Shown here: positions 23,394-33,802 of the stretch, in pieces
How the letters are laid out: the number at the start of each line of letters is the position of its first letter
How positions within the stretch are numbered: position 1 is the stretch's first letter
DNA from: Dermanyssus gallinae
Lineage: Eukaryota > Arthropoda > Arachnida > Mesostigmata > Dermanyssidae
NCBI GenBank assembly: GCA_003439945.1
Contig: QVRM01006790.1
Location: 1 to 64,000, forward strand
Direction: 5' to 3'
DNA length: 64,000 bases
Program-made: the position numbers and the translations under genes
Notes under the pieces: generated by a model
Told to the model about the DNA's origin: nothing
The model's database searches: none
What the model saw: the letters and a program-made list of their open reading frames with translations, nothing else

Positions 23394-23436
<43 letters not shown>
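23341..23436 (+). mobile_element. LINE 3' end running into (TA)n
   Basis: Bases 23356-23395 match the complement of 4851-4890, the 3' end of the CR1/Jockey-like relic, at 39 of 40 positions. Here the shared end passes directly into a 41-base (TA)n tract (23396-23436). This suggests a severely 5'-truncated copy with a simple-repeat tail. Confidence 0.65.
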
Positions 23437-23441
<5 letters not shown>

Positions 23442-23606
23442 TCTAATTTAACAAGATGGCGGCACTTCCGTTGACGTTCGTAATAGGCTTCGACAATATC
23501 GTAGTCCAATAATGTCAACATGCTCACATCACCATGGCGTTCTCGTGCTGGACTTAAATAGACATACCAGCTAAGCAATACAGTGACAAAACAACGTTTC
23601 ACTTAG

Positions 23607-23609
<3 letters not shown>

Positions 23610-23652
<43 letters not shown>
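23610..23652. repeat. (TA)n microsatellite
   Basis: About twenty-one TA units. Confidence 0.95.
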
Positions 23653-23653
<1 letters not shown>

Positions 23654-24255
23654 CTGAAAAGTAATCAGAAACAACAAACGTGTTGGCACTTTACAGTGAA
23701 AACCCAAAATGCAAACTTAACTCAAATAAAACGGAAAATAATAACATGAGACACAGTCACGTGGACGCTGTTCTAGAGCTTTAATGTTACGCTGTTGAAC
23801 GTCTTCCACAACGGTCGTATGATCGAACTCCAGCTCTTTCGCGGGTTCTAAAAGTAGCAACAATCGCCTCTAAAAGCCACGCGTCGGCGATGACCAAAGA
23901 GGTGGGTACCCTGAGCCAAAAGATAGAAACAATGCAGATCGCATCGGTGTAAGGCTGTCACCTGTTGGCTATAAGCACATTGTTGCCAATTGACACAATC
24001 ACTTTGTTGTATATTGTAGAGATCATATTAATGCTGCCGACAGCATACTCCAGGGAAGGAGTAGCATGACCTCGGTAGTGGAAGATCACCATCGAAGTGG
24101 GTATCGAACCAATGAGGGCAGCCAAGACAAGATGGCAGGCGAATGTATGACACCACTCTGGATCATAGGATATATACAGGGTCAATCAGAACAATATGTA
24201 CTTCTTTTAAGGTTTAATGGACAAAATATCGGCAAAAAAAATAATTTTAACCAAT
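23653..24255. other. Stretch without a gene; possible SINE relic
   Basis: On the minus strand near 24110 a B-box-like GGTTCGATACCC is followed by sequence loosely like the repeat pair at 25.6 and 26.3 kb. Otherwise unrecognised. Confidence 0.35.
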
Positions 24256-24435
24256 GGAGGGAGGAGGCGGAAACGTCTTGTTTAGGAGAGAGAATAAAGT
24301 TTATAAAATTAGTTATTTTGCCTTTTTTGCTTCTATGCAGTTATGAAAAATATACGTATACTCTAAAAAAAGCAGAATAACTGCTTTTATATACTTTATT
24401 ATCTCTCCTAAACAAGACGTTTTCGCCCCCTCCTT
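24256..24435. repeat. Foldback element, arms about 70 bp
   Basis: The left arm (24256-24328) and right arm (24364-24435) are inverted copies. The core 38 bases have only two mismatches (shared motif AACGTCTTGTTTAGGAGAGA), and similarity continues inward through AGTTATT and GCTTTTTT blocks to a loop of about 35 bases. No coding capacity. It could be a miniature inverted-repeat transposon or a source of double-stranded RNA. Confidence 0.82.
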
Positions 24436-24610
24436 GCGCTAACTCACTGACACGTCTAATCACGATATTCTTGCTCAGCACTTTGCAGGTCCATATACTT
24501 CGTTTTGGTAAAATGTACTTGTAGTAACATCGCAAGGTTTCAGATATGAAAGCATATATATGGAACCTTGTTTGGAGCTTCCTTCGTTTGAGGTAGCCAC
24601 AAGATGACTT

Positions 24611-25345
24611 GGTCGCGCTATGTATGCGAATGACATAGTGGCTGCGCACGGCACTTTCGGTGCCATCAAGCGCATACCTCACATGATAAAGGTGCATCTG
24701 CGAGCGAAGGGACTTGAGATGAATAGCTGAAAGACCAAGACTACGAAGTTTAGACGTGGGGAACGTTTGTCCGCTGTTGATGTGATACATTGCGGTGGCC
24801 AGGCGCTTAAGTTTGTTAACTCTTTCCCGCATCATGGGCTACGAGTTCATTATGTGAGAACCGTCTCCACTGCACCCGTCGTCGGAAAAGCGGTTCGGTC
24901 AACCCTAGCTTTGCTCGGCAAGGAGGTGTGGGGAATGCCCGTAAAATTACTGTGGCTGCGGCGATCTGGCCGATTTTCTTTCACCGACAGGCGTTTCGCC
25001 TCGACAGAGTGTGTGCACCATCATGTGACTGTGGCGAATAATAATTTGCTGCGGCAGCGTTTTGCACCACCACCACGTGAAGCGAGTTTTGTCCCTTTCA
25101 ATTAGGACGCTATAAACACCTACTGTGGGAGTAGTGCCTATCTATTGTGGAATCAGCTAGACTACGTTCACCGAGCCACTTGGTGTGTGCTAGAGTAGAC
25201 AGACTTTCACGAAAACTACGGTGCGTCCCTCTCTTTTGCTCGCAGCATTTTGTGTTAAATACCATGGAGTTGGCTATCCGGCGCTGCTACATGGGCGTAC
25301 CTAGGCGTTCACTCCTCTTATCTCGCACGCTGCAGCGCTAAACAG
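24611..25345 (+). pseudogene. LINE reverse-transcriptase relic (YAND in place of YADD)
   Basis: The plus-strand frame reads MYANDIVAAHGTFGAIKRI with YAND at 24623-24634, where an active reverse transcriptase has Y-A-D-D. The first catalytic aspartate is replaced by asparagine. Downstream are GLEMNS, a stop, KTKTTKFRRG, and the CGG..L.FVNSF block typical of the palm/thumb of non-LTR enzymes. The frame shifts after 25105, and the C-terminal part seems to continue in another frame to about 25345. At least one stop and one frameshift make it dead. It is the same family as the relic at 26914-28076. Confidence 0.72.
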
Positions 25346-25591
25346 CGCTGTCCGGATGTCAACAATAGCTTACCTGCATATATTCGAGTGAACACCGTTT
25401 GTGATGATAATGTGTGTGTGTCTGTTCATTCAAGTAAAGCCATCGTTCTTAGTATAACGGACAGAAAATGAGAAAAACGACATAATTACACATTTAAAAA
25501 TAACCAAATACTGTCATCGCTGTTGTAGGTACGGTTCCGCTAGATAGATGTTTGCAAACGCACTGCGGATGCGGCGGGTGCTCTAGGGGTG

Positions 25592-25770
25592 GACTAGTGC
25601 GCTAGTTGTCATGGTTGTCATCTATCGGGGTATTGCCGGTTTGATCCCTGGCGTTGATCGAATTTTCTTTGAGCGATTATGCTCATTGAGAGTATATGAT
25701 AAACCATACTGCTGCTGAGAGTCAGCGGCCATGCTGCTACTGCCACAAGAACTGTTGGGAAAACCTTAGA
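25592..25770 (+). mobile_element. SINE-like repeat, copy 1
   Basis: Similar to 26309-26444 in the same orientation. Both carry a B-box-like GGTTTGATCCC / GGTTTGGTCCC, a GAGAGTAT / GAGAGTAG block, TAAACCATA, GCTGAGAGTCAGCG and CTGTTGGGAAAAC in the same order. Copy 1 has about 45 further bases of possible tRNA-like head. The two copies lie about 700 bases apart, so they are either independent insertions of one family or a local duplication. Confidence 0.68.
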
Positions 25771-26308
25771 TATCTCAACATGTCCGGTCAGAGCTGTGAA
25801 CCGCGACCGATGATGCGCTACGCCGTTGGAACAATTCCGCCGCTGCGAAATCGAATGGACAACAAACACAAGGAACCAGTAGTCCTTTCTGGGTAAGCAG
25901 TGTAGCATTTATTAGCCCACGTGTTTTTCGCCCTGTGATCACCATGAGCCCGAAACGTATAGTGGACGCCTGCGCATAGTGCTAAACATTTGACCAGAGG
26001 CGCTCTTACGTTACTCTGAATTTATTCTCAATATTTATGCGTTTTAATTTGTTTTGCAATAGTACTCACCAGCTGCTCCAGCTTACTTCACAATTTTTAC
26101 GAGCAGCTAATGGACCGTGAATTATTGTCTACCTAATTTTATGTACTATGAACATGTATCTTAGTGACAGAATACAACACTCTTGCAGGCGAGTCCGCTC
26201 GGTGATGTAATGATGTTGCAACAGCTAATGTACTAGGATATCCAAACAATGCAGAATTCTAGTCAATAAAGTTTAGGATTATATACATATATATATATAT
26301 ATATATAT

Positions 26309-26444
26309 TATCCACCGGTATGTCGCTGGTTTGGTCCCGTTAGTGATCAAATTCTCTATAGGCGATGCTCACTGAGAGTAGATGTAAACCATAATGCTGA
26401 GAGTCAGCGATCCAAGTGCTACAAAGGCTGTTGGGAAAACTCGA
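26309..26444 (+). mobile_element. SINE-like repeat, copy 2
   Basis: Second copy of the repeat at 25592-25770. It starts immediately after a (TA)n tract (26281-26309) and lacks most of the presumed head. Identity is roughly 75% by eye over 135 bases. Confidence 0.68.
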
Positions 26445-26553
26445 TTGTAATAAATTATGGCAACCCTATTTCTATAATTTCAATAAAACTCTTATTATAA
26501 TTATAATAGCCTTATTATTATCCATCGTGTATACTGCCGCTCTAAGCGCTTCT

Positions 26554-26616
26554 GATATAACAGAGTCACATATATCAGGTTGTGTTTATTCCTGATATAT
26601 GTTACTCTGTTATATC
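26554..26616. repeat. 26-bp hairpin with one mismatch
   Basis: Arms 26554-26579 and 26591-26616 pair over 26 bases with a single mismatch around an 11-nt loop. Part of the arm (AGTAACATATATCAGG) occurs a third time directly after, at 26619-26634. Confidence 0.85.
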
Positions 26617-26913
26617 AAAGTAACATATATCAGGAATATATTTTATACCTAAGTATAAAAGACGTTTACATTTAGGTAAACATGTCAAGCAAGTATTAAG
26701 TCTATCCATAGATGGATGGCTTTACATCTTGACCTCCGGAGAATTGTTAAGCGTAGGGTGGTCTCTGAACAACATAGAGGATCCTATAAAAAAACTGCTC
26801 ACAGATAGTAAACGCCAGTATCAAAGGAAGCAGAAGAACTAGAAGAAGAAGAAGAAACAGACGTGTCTGTTTAAGAGAGCAAACACTGTGTATATCTGAC
26901 CCGCCGCCAGCGT

Positions 26914-28076
26914 AAGATGATGGACAGCATGGCGCGGCAGGTTCAGCACTTGACTTCCTTAATCGAACAACCGTTGGCGTTAAAACAGCAGCTTAAGAAT
27001 TTGCCCTCTAGGAACGAAGGCGACGCTGCTAGACTACAGAACCTGCCCAATCAAACAAGTAGTGGTCCAAATGGGATCTACTACAAGCATTTGCTGTCTG
27101 CTCTCACAGATGCTCGGCGAAGACCGCATGCCCTAAAGCGCAATGCGAGACTCATGCGCCTTTTCAAGAGGAAAAATGGTAATTACGTGGACGACCTAAA
27201 CCTATATCGGAGCATTGTACCAGAACGCACTCTCAGATAGATTTTCGCCAAGACAGCCATAGAGTGTCTTCAGCTATGGAGAAAGCCTTTCTACCGGAGC
27301 AATTGAGGCTAAAGAAGGGTTAAGGAAGGGTCACAGAATGTGTCATATGTACTCCAATCTCAGGTAAAGCTGGTGTCGGCCAAATTTGAAGATAACTTGT
27401 AGATTATATATACTCGAAAATCACTGATATGATAAGAAGGTGTATAGTCTTCAGCAGGCGAGACTATCTAGCTAAGACAAGGCGTAGAGACTCCGCAGGA
27501 AAATCCGTTTAGTTGCCTTATGTTTGTCCTACCTACTGTCGCTGACCTACCCCGACATGTAAGGGAGGTGTTTGGAAACGCAGTTGTCATGATGTATGCG
27601 GATGACGTCGCGTCTGCACGCCGCGACCTCGGGGCCATCCGACGTATTGTCGGTGAACCAGTAGCCCACCTAGACTGCAAGCGACTTCGAGAAAATGCTT
27701 AAAAGACAAAAACAATCACAAGTTTTCAAGATGGTCGACTGTAGATGGATTATCTGTAGTGGCCGACCGCTGGAGTTTGCCTCTCCCTTGCCATATTTGG
27801 GTCTCAGGGTTTACTGAGTGCGAACGACTTTTCCACAGCACATCGCGTACACTGTGTCGATCACCAATTACATTCATGCACGCTAAGGTGAGAGATGGTG
27901 GAACGCTGTCTCTAGGGGCTGCAGTGCGATTCCTTGAGTTTAAAATTGTACCGATGTGTACTTACAGCCGTGGGAGGGTCTGGAGACATATCTCACTGGC
28001 AAACTTTGCGCACTCAAAAGATATTTCTTTTTGTAAACATACAACGGCCCTGTCTAAACGAGTACTCGCTGGATGA
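26914..28076 (+). pseudogene. LINE reverse-transcriptase relic (YADD intact)
   Basis: The frame opens with a helical segment, then NQTSSGPNGIYYKHLL, like the 'G-P-D-G-I-x-Y-x-x-L' motif that opens the fingers of R2/R1-type reverse transcriptases. The LFKRKNG...LNLYRSIV segment parallels 'P-K-K-G...N-W-R-P-I-S'. After a frame-breaking stretch, MMYADDVASARRDLGAIRRI appears in the same frame with intact YADD at 27595-27606. The downstream palm/thumb part (27759-28076) is in a shifted frame and includes RFLEFKIVPMCTYS, like the post-RT segment of these elements. Stops and shifts make it non-functional. It is the best-preserved member of its family here. Confidence 0.75.
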
Positions 28077-28499
28077 ATGATAAGCGTGGGTTTAATATCA
28101 CATTTAAGTAGAGTAACCAACTAGCTCCGAAGAACTCGAGAGGTGCTCCGAGGAACTCTTGATGCGATGTCTGCTGCTGCATATAAATCTCTGCGGCACA
28201 GGTCGACATTTTCACCTTGATCATATTTACTTTCAATCTATTATCTTCATGCAATTTTGTGGTCGTGTCTAGCTAAAACTGTAGATGTTCTCGTGAAGTC
28301 GGGAGTAATTTGGGAGTAGAGCGTCTCTAAAATGGCGCCGAACGCCGTTTTAAAGACGATCATCGCAGAAAAATAAGTTTCTTGTTCTAGCGTTGCTTTA
28401 CATGCTGTATCGTGAGTTCGTCCTCCGTTCTACAATAATTCACATGGGCTAAGCGCTTTGTATGAGGCAACTGGATAGAGCAAAACCTCAATAGCTTCC
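28077..28499. other. Stretch without a recognised gene
   Basis: Follows the LINE relic and could include its 3' untranslated region. I cannot mark an end. Confidence 0.35.
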
Positions 28500-28790
28500 T
28501 GTATTTTTTTAACGCTCTGACAATTACATTTTTAGACGCTCGTAATGGGCTAAGTTGCCTGTGGCACGATATCGTCTAAATACATCTATCGTCATCGCGT
28601 TCTCGTACTGAAACTATATGGGCTTTCTACAGCAGAGGTATGTAGCAGCAGGGCAATGACAACTACGTCCAACAAATTCAACCAGTACGGCCGGGGCTCG
28701 AACTAGCGATGTTTTGCTAACCGTGGTTGCCATGGCAACGCCCCGTTTTGAACGGTGCGTTAGCCGTCTAAGCCACCGCCACTACATAAT
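28500..28790 (-). mobile_element. tRNA-derived SINE with body shared at 52.7 kb
   Basis: On the minus strand the head (28790-28690) has an A-box-like TGGCTTAGACGGCTAACGC and a B-box-like AGTTCGAGCCCC, with extra sequence between them. The body runs on to about 28500 and ends in a short A run. Bases 28543-28581 are identical (complement) to 52702-52740 over 39 bases, which shows that the body is a dispersed repeat. The arrangement is that of a tRNA-SINE. Confidence 0.65.
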
Positions 28791-31700
28791 ATCAGTGGGA
28801 CCTCCCCTTTGCTTGTAGATCGGCTGCACAAAGCTGCTTCTAAATGCGTCTTTTATCTTGCATTTGCTCAGACAGTTGTTGTAAGGTTCTGTGAAAACTA
28901 GACACAAAAAGTCCATGTTTGATTTTATATGTTCGAAAGAAATGTATTCCTTTCGACTTCTTGTCCTTCTCTACTCTCATTGTTTGTCTGACTTTTTCTT
29001 CGTGCCAAATACGAGGTCGTCAAGCTTCTCCATGTTGATCTGTGCAGTGTCGCCCTTAAAGAGGCTTAAAAACGTGTTCCCATTTATTCTCATTACTTGG
29101 TGGATTTGCTGCCAATGGTTATGTTTGCTGTTTAGTTTACGATGCGTTGGCCTTCCTCGAATTATCGCTCATTGTGCTGCCCTAGTTTCATGAATGTCCG
29201 CTTGAATTTTCACAAGCTGCCTTAGCTCCTGAGTATTTGCCTCACGGTGGCCGATGAACGTACTTATTATCTTGCGGATTGTATTATTAAGTCAGGCCTT
29301 GTTGTGCGATCTTCTATTTTCTTTTGTTTTAGCAAATGCATCTACTGCCCATATTATTGTGTTCTCTAGATGTTCGACATCGTACGTGCAATTGAGCCTG
29401 CCGTAGAGTATGCAGGCCCAGCGTTTGGCTCGGTGGCTATCGAAGTCATCTGGCAGCGTCTGCAGCAGTTATGATCTTTCTTGGTTTCGAGAAAGGTACC
29501 ACATGTACAGTGCTCGAACCGTTCCATATTAGAGGTGCGACTTTATCACGGTCATCTTCTTATATGCAAATGCCAACCCCTTCTGTGCCTAATGTGTAAA
29601 TCCTTTGTCTAGAGTTCTGTTTTGATAAATCGCAGTTTGTGTCACCCGCGATAAGGGTGTGCTTGTTTGCTTTCGTGCATAACACAATGCAATCTTTACA
29701 AAATGCATCAATACAATTTCTTTGTGGCAACACAACGTTTGATGCTATGTCCTGGATGATATATAGATTTGTTGTACGCACGTCGATATCGGGCTACTAG
29801 ATGCAGGTCCTTGACACAGTGTGGGCGGCATTTTATCGTTAGTCTCCTTCTGTTTATAACGCTTGCTTCCACGTGTGTTCTTGCTGGTCGCACTGGTGGG
29901 TTTCGGACGACATTGAATATTTTGCGCTAATGTACACATGAAAGCTGTAGTAATACGCTTGGTTAGCTGGTTTTGCGATATTCGGCTATGCGTCTATAGT
30001 GCGGGCGGGATGCGGGGTTAATGATGTTGTGTTGAAATATTAAAGTTTAGTCTGATTACATTGCTACCTTTATCTTAACCTGCGTGTGACCCATCTCCTA
30101 AATCTACACGAAAACCAACCGCAGAAATGTATTGTTGATTTGTTTGTTCTAGCTGTATACAAGCGAGTGCTCTATATATACGCGGTGATCTCACGCCCTA
30201 CGATGTATTTAATGGTGTGCCATCTTAGGATGCGACTGATATCCCGTTGAGCCCACAGCCAGGAGGTATACATTATTTGCTACGTGCTAGAAAGCTCTGC
30301 ATTGTAAAGAGCCGTGTATAGAGTAGAATACGTGTATAAGGTAGACTATAGTGTGTTTTACTCTAAAGTTCTCATTTGTTGTCGAAAGGGACCTCCACCG
30401 GTGCAGACGTAGCAATAGGGTTATACTACTCTACACTTTCGTTTTAGCAAAGTCTTCTGGCGTATCGTAATCACGCGGTTTATAAACAAACACAAAAGCT
30501 TTACTCTTGCAACAAACTGCACACTTGTGCTGAACTTGTACAAACTGCATAGCAAATTAAACGTGATCCATAAGTAGCCTCGCCCTGGTGCTTGCAGTTT
30601 CACCAAGACTACATTAAATGACATTCGTATACTACATCTGTTTGGTTATAATTAAGACGTCTTGTTAGAGAATAACTAGCCTGCGATCTCTATGGAGTTG
30701 GATTTCTTAAGATGGAGAGCAAACATATGCAGCGTATATGCTTTCAGTTATGTAATCTCCAGATCTTCATTATTGTTTGGTGGCTATACAAGTATACATT
30801 ATCTCCAAAGTGCGCATCTACCAAAGGTGATGCGTTAGATTACAAGTAAATGGTATTTTCATCACATGATTCAATTTTTGCGGCTTCATTTGCTATAAAA
30901 AAATGAGAAGAAACATTTCTATTCACATGGCTCTTACTATAAGTTATCCTATTTATTTCGAGGAACGTGGACACGTTGACATAAACAAAAAAGTGTTTAT
31001 TTGTATCCTATTTACATAACCGTATGTTTGTCTCAGGAAAAGTGGTAAGGACTGTTATCTGAAAGTTTTCACTGTGTGTTCCGCGGTGTGCCTTAAAAGC
31101 AGAATGTACATCTACTAGTTCTCATACGTGTTGCAGCAGTGTCGACTACTATATGTCATTTGATTATCCGATATGCAATCGAGGTGTGAATGCGAGGTAC
31201 TGCCTTCGGATAAATGTAACGTTAACTCCTTAAATAGTTTGGTATCGAACAAGTAACTAGGTAAACCTCACTTTTGAGTGTATGGACTGTTTAAGAACAG
31301 TGTGAAAAAATGGCAATATATCAGTCGCATTGCATCGCAACAAAAGGCGTCGCAGTAAGCGGTATTATACTTCTTCTGCCAGTTTTTTTTGTGAATGGCA
31401 AGTGAAAGTTTCCAGATGGAGGAGCGGAGGACATTGCTTTGCGAAGCACAAGCGAGCTTCACAAGTAATCAAAGACAAATGCCACTAAGCCCTGCTTACT
31501 TCTGCGCATATAATTAGTCCTGAAATATGATCACCTTTGACCAAGAGTCTGGCACGGTATGCGGTAATCATGACTGCGATATATTGGCGCAGAGAGCCAT
31601 TTCCTGGGTTCGCTGGGTTCGTCCGGCGTCCGGAGATTACTTCTAGATACTTCTTTACCAACGTAAGACGTCCAATAGTTCAACAGCTAAACCTGCTGCT
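28791..31700. other. AT-rich stretch without a recognised gene
   Basis: Nearly 3 kb in which I recognise no motif-bearing frame, microsatellite of note or repeat. All frames are short (up to 100 codons). Confidence 0.45.
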
Positions 31701-33765
31701 AATTTTTCAGCGATTATGCGAATGTTACCTGTGACACCTAAACGGGGATCTGTTTGTTTAGAGCGGAAGAGAGACCGTTACTCTGTTATCGCGAGCGAGC
31801 AAGATAAGACGTGCCGCGATAGGCATGGCCCGGGCGCATATCTTGCACTTGATTGCACACACACACACACCCGCCCACAGACCCAGTTTCCACCCACGCC
31901 AACACGCCACACGCGTACTCTCACATACTATCTAATAATGTAGGGGGTCGATGGCTGCCATACGGAGGGTCGACGCTAAATTACCCCCCGACGCTAAATT
32001 ACCCCGCGCCTCCCTCCCTCCCTCCCTCCCTCCCTCCCTTGCCCTGCCCCACAGCAGGCGGCAGAAGTAATCGCCTCGGAGCGGTCTGTCCGAGGTCTGC
32101 CCCTCGTATACTCGATATAGTTGCAGTGCGACGACGCAGGGGCAGTAGCCGCCGCCCCTGCGGCCCTGTCGCTGCGCAACTGCATATGCGCCCCGGCGCT
32201 CCAGCGCAGGGGCGGCCCATGAACCATTTTATGCCGCGTGCACTAATTAACGTATAAAGGTTGTCTCTTTCGTTCGCTGCCTTGATCCTTTATTCTTCCT
32301 CTTCTTCTTCTTCTTCTTACTCCTAGTTGCCGGGGGTCTTTCTGTTTCCTTTCATCCTTCTTTCTGGGTTAAACATTGTACCGAGCTAGCAGCGTTGTCC
32401 TTGTTGTTGTTGTCGTCGTCGTCGTCGCCGGTCATAAGCCCATAACCGTTAAAGCTAACGACATCGTCGAGACGGCCTGTCAGCCTGTTTCCTTCTAGTG
32501 GTGCATGCTAATGTACAACAACCCGAAGCTGTAGTAGCTGCTGCTATTATTTTTGCTGTTTCTCTTATTGTTGTTGGTGTTGTTGCTGTGGTTGTTGTTG
32601 TTGTTGCTATGTTGTTGTTGTTGCTGCTGTTGCTGCTGCTATAGTAGTTAGCCACGCAAGTCTCGAAGGACGCAATAGGACGGTTCGCGTAAAGGCGGCA
32701 AGCTGAGTTTTCTGCTGCACAAAGCGACTTACTGCGTTGCCTGGTCGTGTGCACTGCATCTTTCACGTGTGCAGCGAGTGTGTATGTGTGTGGTCAATAG
32801 CAATGTATCAACCTTGAGGGCCAGCTGGTGTAGGACGCCTTAGCCCTCTATTCCAGTATCCAGAACACTTCATGACGTTCAAGTCTGCACGTTTGTTTCC
32901 AGAAAGAGTGCATTGCGCGTGTAGTGAAGTACTCGAGCCTCGAGAGCTCGTACGACTTGCCGAATCAGCAGTACTAAAATAACGGCAGAAGCTGCTATAG
33001 TGCTTCGATTTATCAACAGTGTTCTTCCTTGAAAACTTACCAACGAGTAAGTTGCTATCTACATTATTGAATATGGCAGGAATTTGCTGCGGGAAGCTCT
33101 GACTGATAGGTTGTAGCCACAGAGGCGAGTAGTAGTTTACTTGCAGCTTGCGTTTCGTTGTTGCACGTAACTGTTACTGGTAAATGCTATTTCTAATACA
33201 CTACATTCCATCCCCTTCTATTCCCTACATGACTGTCTTTGCTAGGCAAGTATATCGCTTAAGTTTGCTAGGTAGGCATGCCACGTAAGTTTAGCGGTGA
33301 TTCCATACATCGGCCTACCAACCAGAAGACAAATACGCTTCGAGTGCTATTAATCAAACTGGCGGTCAATTTCGCCTGCACGATCACCGCCCTCGTCTTT
33401 GCAAACTGCGCACATGACCGGCTCGTATAGCCAGCTCGTGTACACACGCTGGTGCAGTCGCCAGAGGCATCAAGTGAGCGCGCGCGAGTCAATCTATTAT
33501 AAAGGTGGCTTTATCAGATCAGTCCATCTCTACAGAGTCGTCTTGTAGGCTTTGTGCTCAGTAGAGCACAGTCGCGCCTCGTACAAACCACACCGCTGAA
33601 GTCCACCGAAGCTTGCCGAAGCTCTCGTTTTGTCGTCTCATTTGTGTGCCAGTAATTTTCTCCCTATCTCTAGGCAATAAGCGGATCGGTCTTATTGCAC
33701 GTCTATTGGAACGAGCCTGTCACCTGATTGATGCTACCGCTTTCACTAGGACTATCTATTAATGA

Positions 33766-33768
<3 letters not shown>
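31701..33768. other. GC-richer island, then unique DNA
   Basis: Holds a CA run (31857-31869), a two-copy direct repeat CGACGCTAAATTACCCC (31971-31987 and 31989-32005), a CCCT run (about 32009-32038) and GTT/GTC triplets (32400-32640). From about 32.8 kb the DNA is plain and unrecognised. Confidence 0.45.

Positions 33769-33800
<32 letters not shown>
33769..33800. repeat. (TA)n microsatellite
   Basis: About sixteen TA units. Confidence 0.95.
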
Positions 33801-33802
<2 letters not shown>

